Assembly (NCBI GenBank): GCA_001586965.3
Contig: LUCW03000030.1
Span: 200,001-264,000 of the forward strand
From: Sphaeroforma sirkka
Lineage: Eukaryota; Opisthokonta; Ichthyosporea; Ichthyophonida
Direction: 5' to 3'
DNA length: 64,000 bases
The translations under genes and the position numbers were made by a program. Below are positions 1-22,000 of this stretch, piece by piece. The notes below the pieces were generated by a model. That model did no database searches. It was given only the letters and a program-made list of their open reading frames with translations, and was not told where the DNA came from. Positions within the stretch are counted from its first letter, which is position 1. Every line of letters starts with the position of its first letter.

Positions 1-156
1 CAAGCACACTCGAATGTACTGAACGACATCAATAACCTGTCGAATGATGACTACGCTGCGCTATTGTATCAAGGTAGTCAGAAGCGTGCATCTCCAGGCG
101 AGAGTGATAAGGTGGACCCATCTACAAACAAACGGAGCCGAACGCTGCCATTCTAA
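1..156 (+). CDS. C-terminal end of an unidentified plus-strand protein (partial)
   Basis: The frame starting at base 1 is open for 51 codons and ends in TAA at 154-156. The residues are hydrophilic and rich in Asn, Asp, Ser, Lys and Arg, and the end contains KVDPSTNKRSR, which resembles a nuclear localisation signal. It probably is the last exon of a gene whose body lies left of the window, or part of an exon cut by the edge. No family is recognised. The length is modest, so a chance open frame cannot be excluded. Confidence 0.4.
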   Translation, partial: QAHSNVLNDINNLSNDDYAALLYQGSQKRASPGESDKVDPSTNKRSRTLPF

Positions 157-2535
<2,379 letters not shown>

Positions 2536-2571
2536 TTTATACGTGTATAGGATTGGCTCTGACCTCTCTCT

Positions 2572-2621
2572 CTATCCGCGTTGCGATGCGTCGTGGTACC
2601 GAAAGTGTAGTGGCATCCCTC
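2572..2621 (-). CDS. Duplicated alternative last exon of the Mga2/Spt23-like gene
   Basis: On the minus strand a CTGTACAG acceptor is followed by 16 codons ending in TAG. They read [16 protein letters not shown] once the one-base phase left by the preceding exon is supplied. The last exon used in the gene call (2806-2852) reads GGMPLLFKYHGTPQH. The two copies match at roughly three quarters of bases, keep acceptor and phase, and both stop soon after the final beta strand expected of an IPT/TIG domain. It is either a mutually exclusive 3' exon or a recent duplicate; transcripts would decide. Confidence 0.5.
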
Positions 2622-2805
2622 CTGTACAGACGGTATTGGTTAATCAGTATGCAGTATATCTACGCTACAATAAAGTATCCTATATATTATATATCATATC
2701 TTAAGCAATCAGGAGATTAGATCGCTCTGCTAGTCTCTCGCTTCTTTTCCATTGAACTACTCAGCAGTTGTTCTAATTCGCTAATTTGACAGTAGTGCAA
2801 TCAAT

Positions 2806-10823
<8,018 letters not shown>

Positions 10824-13004
10824 ACTGCGAGCAATTTGTTCACTGAGTATATGCTGGGGTATGGCAGTGTTTGAAGTGTTGCTTAGCTATCCGATGCCTA
10901 TTAGGGCTGCTCAGCGTAGATTTGAATTTTTAGTGTGAACAATCTATTTGGGAACCTGGCCATCTGCGGTTGCTCTGCTGCTTGTGTGTGTCGATGTTGT
11001 GTGGCGACTCTATTGTAAGCACCCTACAATGAGACCAACAGTGTCTACATATGATAATTAGGAGATCTATGCTTCTTCGCCATCACCATCAAGATATCTC
11101 ACTTGGTTTATTTTAATGTTACAATATTCTAGAAGCAACCGTGTGTGCTAATGGCGCGCATAAGTGTTGTGGTTCGAAGCAAGTCGATACGTGCGTTATG
11201 CAACAAGTCAATGTTATGAGGCGATTCTTACCAGAATAACTGATCAAATGAGATATATCACTGTATAACAATGGGTGTGAAGCAGCACGGGCTTAATTAA
11301 AACGATTAAGGCTAGAAAGGAGACAACGCTACCAATACCAATTGTGGCTGGGGGCAGTCCTGTAGTTGTAGGGTAGAACTAACTAAGGTTGGGAATATTG
11401 CTCGTAGAACAGCAACACGGATGCCGATACCCCCTACTTTCATGTCTTGTGTTGTAGGGCGCGTTGTTTAGTTCTCTCATTATGAAACTTAGCAGTGCTA
11501 CTTGTTGTGATATTTACTTACTGAACCCACAACATAAAATTTTCCGAGGTAGCCTAAACAGCTGTACAGCGACGAATGACAGCTATCGACCACCTCAGTG
11601 ACGTAGAAAGAGTAAGAATATGCAATTGATATCAACTGATATATCGCTGTGCATTCAATTGGTGGGGTCGATGTTGGGTCATCCCGTGCTTTATTTTCTG
11701 ATATATGCTGACACGTTTGATATGGGTACTCCCCAACATATTTTAGCACCCCTCGCAACATGACATCTGTTCTGATAACGGCCATTGCGTCAACAATAGC
11801 AGAATGAGCCCTTTTCTGTTGGTTATCACATCTTATAAACACCCTTTAAGTCTTATGATAGGACCGCCACACTCATGAATACACTACGCACGACAATACT
11901 GTAGCTATTCGCGGGATTCAGCTCCGTTTCGCAGTTAAAAAAATCATATACAGAGAACTTCACTTGAGATTTCAATTTTCTCGTGCTAATAATAGGTATA
12001 TGTAGAACTTGTATATACTTTTGATTTACATGACTCAAATCAACTCACGAATAACATACTAGGACAGTTAGAAGGACATTCCTAGAAGTCACTTTGCCTC
12101 TCTTGAAAATGCTAAAATTCAGAACGATACACAGCTTCAAGCTGTACATTATGTATACACGATTCACACACATCCATATTTTGAGGCTATCGTATGCGTA
12201 TGTCATGGTTACAACACTCAGTATAGGGGTTGTAGTGAAGGTGTCCGTCATGGTGATAATTAAAGTGCGTATATAAATAATATATACACAATGATACACA
12301 TGGTCACATCAGCAATCCCACAAAACGATCGCAAATTCGCAACTGTGATTAGCTGTATAATAGAGCGCCCGCGCTTTTCTGATTTCATCGCGGCTCGGCC
12401 AATCAGAATTTCGGTCGATAGGTTCAATCCGTTCTAGACCCTTTCATGATGATTTTGATTCTGTCATATTAAATATAGTCAGGCACGACAGCCTTCTAAG
12501 AGAACACGAGACCTTTATCAGTGGTCACTCTGTGACTCTTGTGTTATGTATCAGAGAGAATGTATCAGTTATTTAATCACTGAGGGTTATCAACAAGAAC
12601 ACAGCAGTGTGCGAAGTGAAAGACTTTTGACTTTAGAATATTTTTGTACTCAGGAGAGGAACAGGAGGTATGCCCCATTAGTCGTTATAAGTAGCCTCCA
12701 TATGGCCCAGTTGAGACTTTGCATGTATTGAATCTTGACAAATCATACAATCCCGTTGAACTGCTGTCAGTCAACAAGGCTGAGCTCACAACTACTATGT
12801 TGTCAGTGTCATGTATACAGTGCTTAAAAACCAACTTGATTTCAAATTTGCATTTCTTACTTCTATAATGCTACCTAACTGACAGAATCAGTGCAAGCAT
12901 GTTGGCAACAAAAAATCTGGGGCAACTTATACTTACCCTCTTGAGGATATTATAGTATACAATAGATACGAACATGTATAAGGAGCTTAGCTCTGATCTA
13001 TCGT
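10824..13004. other. Spacer upstream of the Mga2/Spt23-like gene
   Basis: No gene was recognised. The best open frame is on the minus strand at 11498-11842 (114 codons); it holds HSAIVDAMAVIRT, which faintly recalls the final His-x4-Asp motif of DEDDh exonucleases. No other exonuclease motif was found around it, so it stays unassigned. The part nearest 10.83 kb should hold the promoter or a missing 5' exon of the Mga2/Spt23-like gene. Confidence 0.4.
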
Positions 13005-13230
13005 TGCGAGTATTTAAGAATAAATATATATATGGTTGAGAGTGTCTAAGAATAGCTGCCTATGGGTGAGGGTGTCTAAGAATAGATATATATATATATA
13101 TATGGTTCAATGTGTGTAAGAATAGATATCTATGCTTGAGTGTCTCATATTAGTTATATTAGGCATCTATGGTTGAGAATATCTAAGAATAGATGTCTAT
13201 GGCTGAGTATGTCTAAGAATAACTATCAAG
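13005..13230. repeat. Short degenerate repeat, GTCTAAGAATAGATATCTAT core
   Basis: About six imperfect copies of a unit near 40 bp built on GTCTAAGAATAGATATCTAT and GGTTGAG, one of them expanded by a (TA)n run at about 13085-13103. It directly precedes the larger satellite. Confidence 0.75.
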
Positions 13231-13256
13231 AAATTGGTGTAGATATTCCTTATGTA

Positions 13257-15440
13257 CCGAATACAAATGCCACACCCCTATGAGTTTTGTGGTGGGCGGG
13301 TGTGTACTGAATGCATGCATACAAATGCCACACCCCAATGAGTTTTGTGGCGGGCTGGTGTGTACTGAATGCATGCATACAAATGCCACACCCTATGATT
13401 TTTTGTGGTGGGCGGGTGTGTACTGAATGCATGCATACAAATGCCACACCCTATGAGTTTTGTGGCGGGCTGGTGTGTACTGAATGCATGCATACAAATG
13501 CCACACCTATGAGTTTTGTGGTGGGCGGGTGTGTACTGAATGCATGCATACAAATGCCACACCCTATGAGTTTTGTGGTGGGCGGGTGTGTACTGAATGC
13601 ATGCATACAAATGCCACACACCCTATGACTTTGTGGTGGGCAGGTGTGTACTGAATGCATGCATACAAATGCCACACCCCTATGAGTTTTGTGGTGGGCG
13701 GGTATGTACTGAATGCATGCATACAAATGCCACACCCCTATGAGTTTTGTGGTGTGCGGGTGTGTACTGAATGCATGCATACAAATGCCACACACCTATG
13801 AGTTTTGTGGTGGGCGGGTGTGTACTGAATGCATGCATACAAATGCCACACCCCAATGCGTTTTGTGGCGGGCTGGTGTGTACTGAATGCATGCATACAA
13901 ATGCCACACCTCTATGAGTTTTGTGGTGGGCGGGTGTGTACTGAATGCATGCATACAAATGCCACACCCCTATGATTTTGTGGTGGGCGGTGTGTACTGA
14001 ATGCATGCATACAAATGCCACACACCTATGAGTTTTGTGGTGGGCGGTGTGTACTGAATGCATGCATACAAATGCCACACCTCTATGATTTTGTGGTGGG
14101 CGGGTGTGTACTGAATGCATGCATACAAATGCCACACCCCTATGAGTTTTGTGGTGGGCAGGTGTGTACTGAATGCATGCATACAAATGCCACACCCCTA
14201 CGAGTTTTGTGGCGGGCGGGTGTGTACTGAATGCATGCATACAAATGCCACACACCTATGAGTTTTGTGGTGGGCGGGTGTGTACTGAATACATGCTTAC
14301 AAATGCCACACCTATGAGTTTTGTGGTGGGCGGGTGTGTACTGAATGCATGCATACAAATGCCACACCCCAATGAGTTTTGTGGCGAGCTTGTGTGTACT
14401 GAATGCATGCATACAAATGCCACACACCTATGAGTTTTGTGGTGGGCGGGTGTGTACTGAATACATGCTTACAAATGCCACACCTATGAGTTTTGTGGTG
14501 GGCGGGTGTGTACTGAATGCATGCATACAAATGCCACACCCCTATGAGTTTTGTGGCGGGCGGGTGTGTACTGAATGCATGCATACAAATGCCACACCCC
14601 AATGAGTTTTGTGGCGAGCTTGTGTGTACTGAATGCATGCATACAAATGCCACACCCTATGATTTTGTGGTGGGCGGGTGTTTACTGAATGCATGCATAC
14701 AAATGCCACACCCTACGAGTTTTGTGGTGGGCGGGTGTGTACTGAATGCATGCATACAAATGCCACACACCTATGAGTTTTGTGGTGGGCGGGTGTGTAC
14801 TGAATACATGCTTACAAATGCCACACCTATGAGAGTTTTTGTGGTGGGCGGTGTGTACTGAATGCATGCATACAAATGCCACACCCCAATGAGTTTTGTG
14901 GCGAGCTTGTGTGTACTGAATGCATGCATACAAATGCCACACACCTATGAGTTTTGTGGTGGGCGGTGTGTACTGAATACATGCTTACAAATGCCACACC
15001 TATGAGTTTTGTGGTGGGCGGGTGTGTACTGAATGCATGCATACAAATGCCACACCCTATGAGTTTTGTGGCGGGCGGTGTGTACTGAATGCATGCATAC
15101 AAACGCCACACCCCAATGAGTTTTGTGGCGAGCTTGTGTGTACTGAATGCATGCATACAAATGCCACACCCTATGATTTTGTGGTGGGCGGGTGTTTACT
15201 GAATGCATGCATACAAATGCCACACCCCTACGAGTTTTGTGGTGGGCGGGTGTGTACTGAATGCATGATACAAATGCCACACACCTATGAGTTTTGTGGT
15301 GGGCGGGTGTGTACTGAACACATGCTTACAAATGCCACACCTATGAGTTTTGTGGTGGGCGGGTGTGTACTGAATGCATGCATACAAATGCCACACCCCT
15401 ATGAGTTTTGTGGTGGGCGGGTATGTACTGAATGCAAGCA
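13257..15440. repeat. 57-58 bp satellite array, about 38 units
   Basis: Head-to-tail units contain ACTGAATGCATGCATACAAA, TGCCACACC and TGAGTTTTGTGGTGGGCGGG. Most units differ by a few bases. From about 14.2 kb a variant carrying ACATGCTTACAAATGCC recurs at 14291, 14463, 14806, 14979 and 15319, spacings of about three or six units, so the array has a trimeric higher-order pattern. The unit length varies between 56 and 60, which produces many interlocking open frames on both strands that are not genes. Each unit holds the palindrome ATGCATGCAT. Confidence 0.97.
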
Positions 15441-15594
15441 TCGTATACGAAGCAGGGGAAGTGTGAAGTCTATAGTATGTTCTGTACGGACCACAGCCTC
15501 TCGTACAATCTCCTTAGACAACGGGATACAATCTGCACTGAACTCATCCGGGTACATTATAGAAAGCTCACTGGTGATCTCAAGGAAGCCTCGG
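15437..15594 (-). CDS. Possible exon of an unidentified minus-strand gene
   Basis: On the minus strand a CGTAAACAG acceptor-like site is followed by an open frame beginning RGFLEITSELSIMYPDEF and holding IPLSKEIVREAVVRTE. It runs into the satellite, where the next in-frame stop occurs. The residue pattern (alternating acidic and aliphatic, helix-like) looks coding, and it lies about 450 bp downstream of the NOP14 stop. No partner exon and no family were found. It could also be a fragment cut off when the satellite expanded. Confidence 0.25.
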
Positions 15595-16019
15595 CTGTTT
15601 ACGTTGGAATAGTTAGTGTGGGGGCGGATACCACATTAAATACGGAGCCAGAGAAATAGTTTAGGATGTTTCGTACGACACACTCCACCACTTCCGTGTG
15701 TCTACTGTAGGCGAAACAAGTAAACTAGTACAAATGTATAGCTTGGTGCAGTGTGATACGTACAATGACAGATTCTACTGAGTGCATGAAGTAATGGGAG
15801 TTTTCAATATATTGCGTAGATTCTTAATCCGATAGTCTCACCGTCGAACACTTTGCATGGCGCAACAGTACGACCAATGTGAAAACGGACGCTACTCCCA
15901 ACACAAGTCCGAGGGATAGAGGTAGCAGACATATCGTAGCTTGTAGGGTTTCATTCTGAAAACTAGGACATTCTAAACCAGTTCCTTCCTGACGCAGTAT
16001 CAGATAGCGGATTTCTAAG

Positions 16020-16025
16020 TTTATT
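16020..16025 (-). promoter_or_regulatory. Poly(A) signal AATAAA of NOP14
   Basis: The minus strand reads AATAAA about 15 bases after the NOP14 stop codon at 16040-16042. The hexamer is the standard signal and its place is reasonable though close to the stop. Confidence 0.5.
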
Positions 16026-16039
16026 GCTGCGTGGGTCTC

Positions 16040-19000
16040 CTATTTCTTCATGCGCTTGAGCGAGTTGCCCTCTGCCTGTGAGTCCTGCAGGATGCCATAC
16101 AGCCGCTTGACCTTTTGGCTCCTGTCTTCGTCGGCCTCCATCTTGTCCTTGAGCTTCTGTCTGGCAATGAACTGTGCGTCTTGCTTCAATTCTCGCTTCG
16201 CACCCTTGAGCTCTTGCTTGTGCAAGTACTTGAGCTTCTTTCTCTCGCGCCTGTCCTTGTCGGGATCGAAGCTCATGCCATGCATGTACCTGTGGATGTG
16301 AGATCAAGATAATGTGCCAGCTTAACAAACTATCTCTACGTGAACGACAAGTGCATACTGATACCTCCATGTACGTGAGAGGTGTCGCGTGCGTGTGCGT
16401 GCGCCCATATCTCTAGTAAATATCCGCTCTGCTCTGTGTGTAGTTATCAAATGAAATCAAGCAGTACTCTAAAATATACTGTACACCTCGAGAAAGGTTC
16501 TACACGAATCGTCACGCTCTACCAGACATGTATCTGAAGCCCATTGTACACGCAAGTCGATAACTTAATCGTCAGCACACCCCATCAGTTCTAATCGTAG
16601 CCACTCTACACATATTGACGTGGGCTATAGGCACCTCCAGCGATAAAAACTGGTGTCGAAGATATTGTTCCTACGCATTTAATCAAAGCCAAATGGGTAC
16701 ACACCAAACATATACATGACACTCGACTGATATGTTGTACATTGTTATGGGATACATGCCTGTCCTCAAACTTGGGGTTGAATTGTCTGAGAGCAACAGG
16801 CTTGAACTTCTGCAGCATCAGATGAGCGCGATTCATCACACAGTTGGCGGTCTCCTTGGTGAGTGCGGCGTCCAAAGAAATCACTCGATTCTATTGCAAG
16901 TGCCAATGCCACGGGTTAGTGAACCGAAAACATATCACTTAATCCAATGTCAGTACCAACTGTGTGTTAAAACATATCACTTAATCCAATGTCAGTACCA
17001 ACTGTGTGTTAAAACATATCACTTAATCCAATGTCAGTACCAACTGTGTGTTAAAACATATCACTTAATCCAATGTCAGTACCAACTGTGTGTTAAAACA
17101 GATCACTTAATCCAATGTCAGTACCAACTGTGTGTTAAAACATATCACTTAATCCAATGTCAGTACCAACTGTGTGTTAAAACATATCACTTAATCCAAT
17201 GTCAGTACCAACTGTGTTTTAAAACATATCCGTGGGGGATGTCAACAAGAACACAACAATCATCCGACATGTCTTGGGGCTGTGGCATAAGACTTGAGAC
17301 AGCAGAAACGATCTCAATCGATACTCGAACCCAATCGATACTATTGAGAACGATACTTAGAAACGAACCCAATCGATACTATTGTGAACGTTTCCTAGAA
17401 ACGAACCCAATCGATACTATTGAGAGCGTTACCTAGAAACGAACCCAATCGATAATATTGAGAGCGTTACTTAGAAACGAACCCAATCGATTAAGAGCGT
17501 TACTTAGAAACGAACCCAATCGATGATATTAAGAACGTTACTAAGAAACGAACCCAATCGATACTATTGAGAACGTTACCTAGAAACGAACCCAATCGAT
17601 ACTATTGAGAACGTTACTTAGTTAACTCTCTAGTATATATTAGAACGCTGGTGTCCTCGCCACTATCGAGGACCATATGTCCATCACTCTGGGGGACCAC
17701 ACCTTCTCCGTGGCCGGAGTTACCTCTTACAGACCTAACTGTAACTGGTCTATGAGAGATGTGTACACCCTATCTTTTTTATAACTCCTACACCTCACCC
17801 TACGGGGTAATCCTATTTAAGACTCCAGTACAGATTCAAGAGTTGTCACTACCTGACTAGACCTACCTTCTTTAAGAGGTACTCCTTCCTAATGTAATAC
17901 ACTTCCTCTATATTTAACTATTATTGAGAAACGAACCCAACCGGTAATATTAAGAACGTTACTTAGAAACGAACCCAATCGATACTATTGAGAACGTTAC
18001 CTAGAAACAAACCCTATCGATACTATCCAGAACGTTACCTAGAAACGAACCCAATCGATACTATTGTGAACGTTACCTAGAAACGAACCCAATCGATAAT
18101 ATTGAGAGCGTTACTTAGAAACGAACCCAATCGATTAAGAACGTTACTTAGAAACGAACCCAATCGATGATACTAAGAACATTACTCAGAAACGAACCCA
18201 ATCGATACTATTGAGAGCGTTACATAGAAACGAACCCAATCGATACTATTGAGAGCGTTACATAGAAACGAACCCAATCGATACTATTGAGAACGTTTTT
18301 TATGGCTGTCAGACCGACAACGGGTGCTGATGGCACAGCCTACCTCTGAAGTGTGGTTACACCACAAGTTAACGTACCCATCTGCCGAGTGTATGTGGTA
18401 GCCGTGTGGTCCCCATTCACCTGCTAACCAAATGAACACTTTCAAGTCATTTTCAAAAGTTACATTGATGTGCAGGCTGTCTCTCAACACGCTCTACTCT
18501 GCAAGTCCAAGCGCATGAACCCGCAACCCAGCGTTCAATGAACAATAAACACAGCCAATATATGTACATGTCACGACATCCTAACGTGCCCCCTCGCAAT
18601 CTCACGTGCTATATACACACCTTCAAATCAGCCGGCAGGGTCTGAGTGTGTTCGATTATATGCTTTAGATGGTGAGCAGCTGGCTGGAATAGACTGTCAA
18701 AGCACTTATATGTATTGTAAATGGTCGTGAAATGCGCCAGCAAGTCCACGGCTGCGGATAATGTGTTCAGCCTCGCCCCGTCGGTGCTAAAGCTTCCATC
18801 GTCATCGCCTGAGAATAACGAGCATTGTACGATGACGAATTTGTAATCATCGTTGCAAACTACACCAACACGTGTTGACACTCGGAAGCACCAGCCCCGT
18901 CTGGCGAGTGCTATAGTCAAGCCTCGAGCTCAACAACTACAACATGGATTCGTAGCCAACCACACATGAACTATATACGTGCATGTGTACATCTAAACAT

Positions 19001-22000
19001 AAATATGTGCCTATGTGTTAAAGAAACGCCCCTCATCAAGTTGAGCACAGATATCGCTGCCCACTGGCTTTGCTATGCATCTGTGTCTGTGCATATACCC
19101 ATGGAAGATCATGCACTAGGCAGGCACATGCTTCTACTGTCATACAGGCCTTGTATCTTATCCATTTACAGGACAAATCTCACTCAGCTATCTGTCACAC
19201 TAGCCATAGACCTATCTGATCTTTCACTTCAATAATAGTTACTGAAATGAAATCCTCATCACTAGGCGTAGAGGAGTCACACTCGCCATATCAGCGGATA
19301 CGCACGCTATGTATGGTATGGCAAATTATGTTCACACAATGCTGGCAAAGAATCGGATGACAAGTTATCTATACAATGCATCCATACCCACACATCGCAA
19401 CTAGACCTACACAGAACTGCAACCGTGCACATACCAAGACCTACACAGTCATGTAAACACGCACATGCCAAGACCTACACAGTCATGTAAACACGCACAT
19501 ACCAAGACCTACACAGTCATGTAAACACGCACATGCCAAGACCTACACAGTCATGTAAACACGCACATACCAGGCACTAGCAAGTCCCTGAACGCCATTT
19601 TCTGAATCTCCAACTCCTGACACGTGTCAATGTCATCCATCTTCAATAAACCAGGCACCTTCGCCGCAGTCGGGTGCAGCATGGCATAGTACGACCGCGC
19701 ACACACCCCACATCGCTTCGCATTCGGTTGTTCTACACTCTGGTGTGCACTGTTACCGTCTGCCTTCGCGCTGGACTGTTGCGCGCGTTTTCTCTTCTTA
19801 CTGGACGTCTTCTTGGGTGCCTCGACTTCGGCTTCAACCTCGGCTTCTCCTGGTTTATTGTCTACTATAGGCTCAACTGCAGGTGATGGAAGTTCTGTGG
19901 ACCAGTCATTCCCCCGGGCAAAGCCACCCACCACACCTGTGATGAAGTTGACGGCTGCCGGTACAAAGCGATGGGACTCGGCCACAAACTGACCCAGCAT
20001 AGAAGCACAGAACAACTGACTGCTCAAGTCGGACTGATTTCTGATAAATAAGACGATACGATACTAGAAATGAGTGATTGGGAGGTTACACCCGAAGGGT
20101 GCACACGTGTGTGAGGTGGATAACGTATGCAACTCTTCTTTCGTGCATGCACAAAAGGGCTAACCGCTGAGAACGCGTTGTTTTCAGTTGTTCCCACGGG
20201 AGAGACTGCGACAGTCTATCAAGTGCGAATATTAAACCAGACTATGTTAACATATACTCCCTAAATACATATACGCACAAACATACCTTGGTACGACGAC
20301 AGTCAATATCTGGGACATGAGCATTGCCGCCCCAGTAGTCACAGGGTGTTGCAGATCTGACACTGGGAACAAGAGCATCACAAGTCTCAACAGGTACAAA
20401 ATAGGCCCTAAAATGACCCGCTTGTGGGAACTGGTTCCTCCCTTTCCCTTCTTGCCCACACTGGTGAGATAATCTGTAGCCTGCTTCAAATGGTGTCTGA
20501 AGGCTTCGCAGGCGGCTGTGGGTGTGATGACGGCCATTCCGTAGAGACACAGGCTCAGTCCATCCAATAGAGCCACCACCTGCGCAGATACAATAGTCGG
20601 TGTCAGTGTCAAGTGTCAAGGTCAAGGTCAGGGACAGTGCCAGTGTCAGGGTAAGTGATTTGTCCAGGATTTTAACAGTATATCAGCTCGGTCCAAATAT
20701 TCCCAATAACACAGAATTGCATGTATATTGGCGAGTATGAACAATGGTAGAGAACACGAATGCCACAGCAGAACTCTGAATACCACTTGCCGAGTGCTTA
20801 AGCGAAACAGCATGCACAGGCACATACATGAGCTACGAAAGCAAGCACTCGCGCGTATACTAGCATTGGAAGAGAGCTCAACACTATCGCCGAAATGGAA
20901 TGTCAAGTAAAGGGTTATGAAATGCGCACTGACGTACTATTTCATTGTAGAAGATCAAACCAATACCAAACCAATATATCGCAATAATACACCAGCACAA
21001 GGCAGCAAACACACCACAGACTGGGGCCGAAGCGATCAAAACAAAGGCGAAGGATGTGCATATGCACTAATGACTCGCAAACATTTATGATCAAAATTAG
21101 AATACTTGTAGCGTAGCTCAGTAAGAATTGCGCAATCGTTCAGGATCAAGCATTTCCCATTGCACTGTTCTACTCCTTCCGTGCACGTGCGCTGAATCTG
21201 TTGTGCTCTATCGCACACACGTCAACGAAGGCCCACCTACCCGTGTCGCTGATAAAAACGAGTTGACAGTACACCACACACACACCTGCGCTTCCATGTC
21301 GCCGTCACTGTCCGTATCAACCGCTGGGTCGATGTCCCCTCCCGCCACCGCCATGGCGTACTGTACCACAAACCCAAACAGAGTGCCCAGCGCCTCTCGG
21401 TTGGTAGCCGCCAGGGACACATGGTAGCACGATCGCAAGCGCGAGATAATGGTCAAGATGTCAGTGGCTGTGTGGTCTGCTAGCAGCTCAGCAAAGCCCT
21501 CGATGTCCTCAGGCATCTTGTAAGTATATGGCAGCTCCTTGGCTGCTGCGGCGGCGATCTCTTTGCGCTGCTTCGCCGTCAGTGGGGCTGGACGTTTCTT
21601 CGCCTTCGGTTGAGTGAAGATTTTAAGGCATGATCAGCACACAACGAGAGAATGTGAATTGACAATGGTGAGTGTTGGTGAGATACCATGATCAATAAAC
21701 AGTAGATGGCACACAGCAGGTGCACAAAGTAGCCCAGAGAACATAGGACAAGTGAAGTACAAAGCAGCTCAAACAATAGTAGACTAGTGAAGTACAAAGT
21801 AGCCCAGAGAACATAGGACAAGTGAAGTACAAAGCAGCTAAAAAAATAGAAGACTAGTGAAGTACAAAGCAGCTCAAAAAAATAAAAGACTAGTGAAGTA
21901 CAAAGCAGCTCAAAAAAATAAAAGACTAGTGAAGTACAAAACAGCTCAAAGAATAGAAGACTAGTGAAGTACAAAGTAGCACAGATAACATAGGACAAGT

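Noticed and set aside
11498-11842. DEDDh exonuclease exon on the minus strand
   Set aside because: Only one weak motif (HSAIVDAMAVI) is present, with no ExoI or ExoII motif in neighbouring open frames.
13250-15441. Repeated Cys/His-rich frames such as CMHSVHT and CGICMHAFSTH, resembling zinc-finger or metallothionein-like proteins
   Set aside because: Frames follow the 57-58 bp satellite on both strands, change phase with unit length, and have no start context or splice sites.
16732-17436. Plus-strand frame with seven KTYHLIQCQYQLCV repeats
   Set aside because: It is the 42 bp array inside a NOP14 intron, antisense to NOP14 and overlapping exon 12; openness follows from the unit length being a multiple of three.
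18284-18490. Extra NOP14 exon (SLHINVTFENDLKVFIWLAG)
   Set aside because: No donor and acceptor pair keeps phase between exons 11 and 12, which already join in phase 0.
19431-19571. CRISPR-like array of 34 bp repeats (also 29068-29305 and 23637-23915)
   Set aside because: Units are contiguous with no unique spacers, and the context is a eukaryotic intron or spacer.
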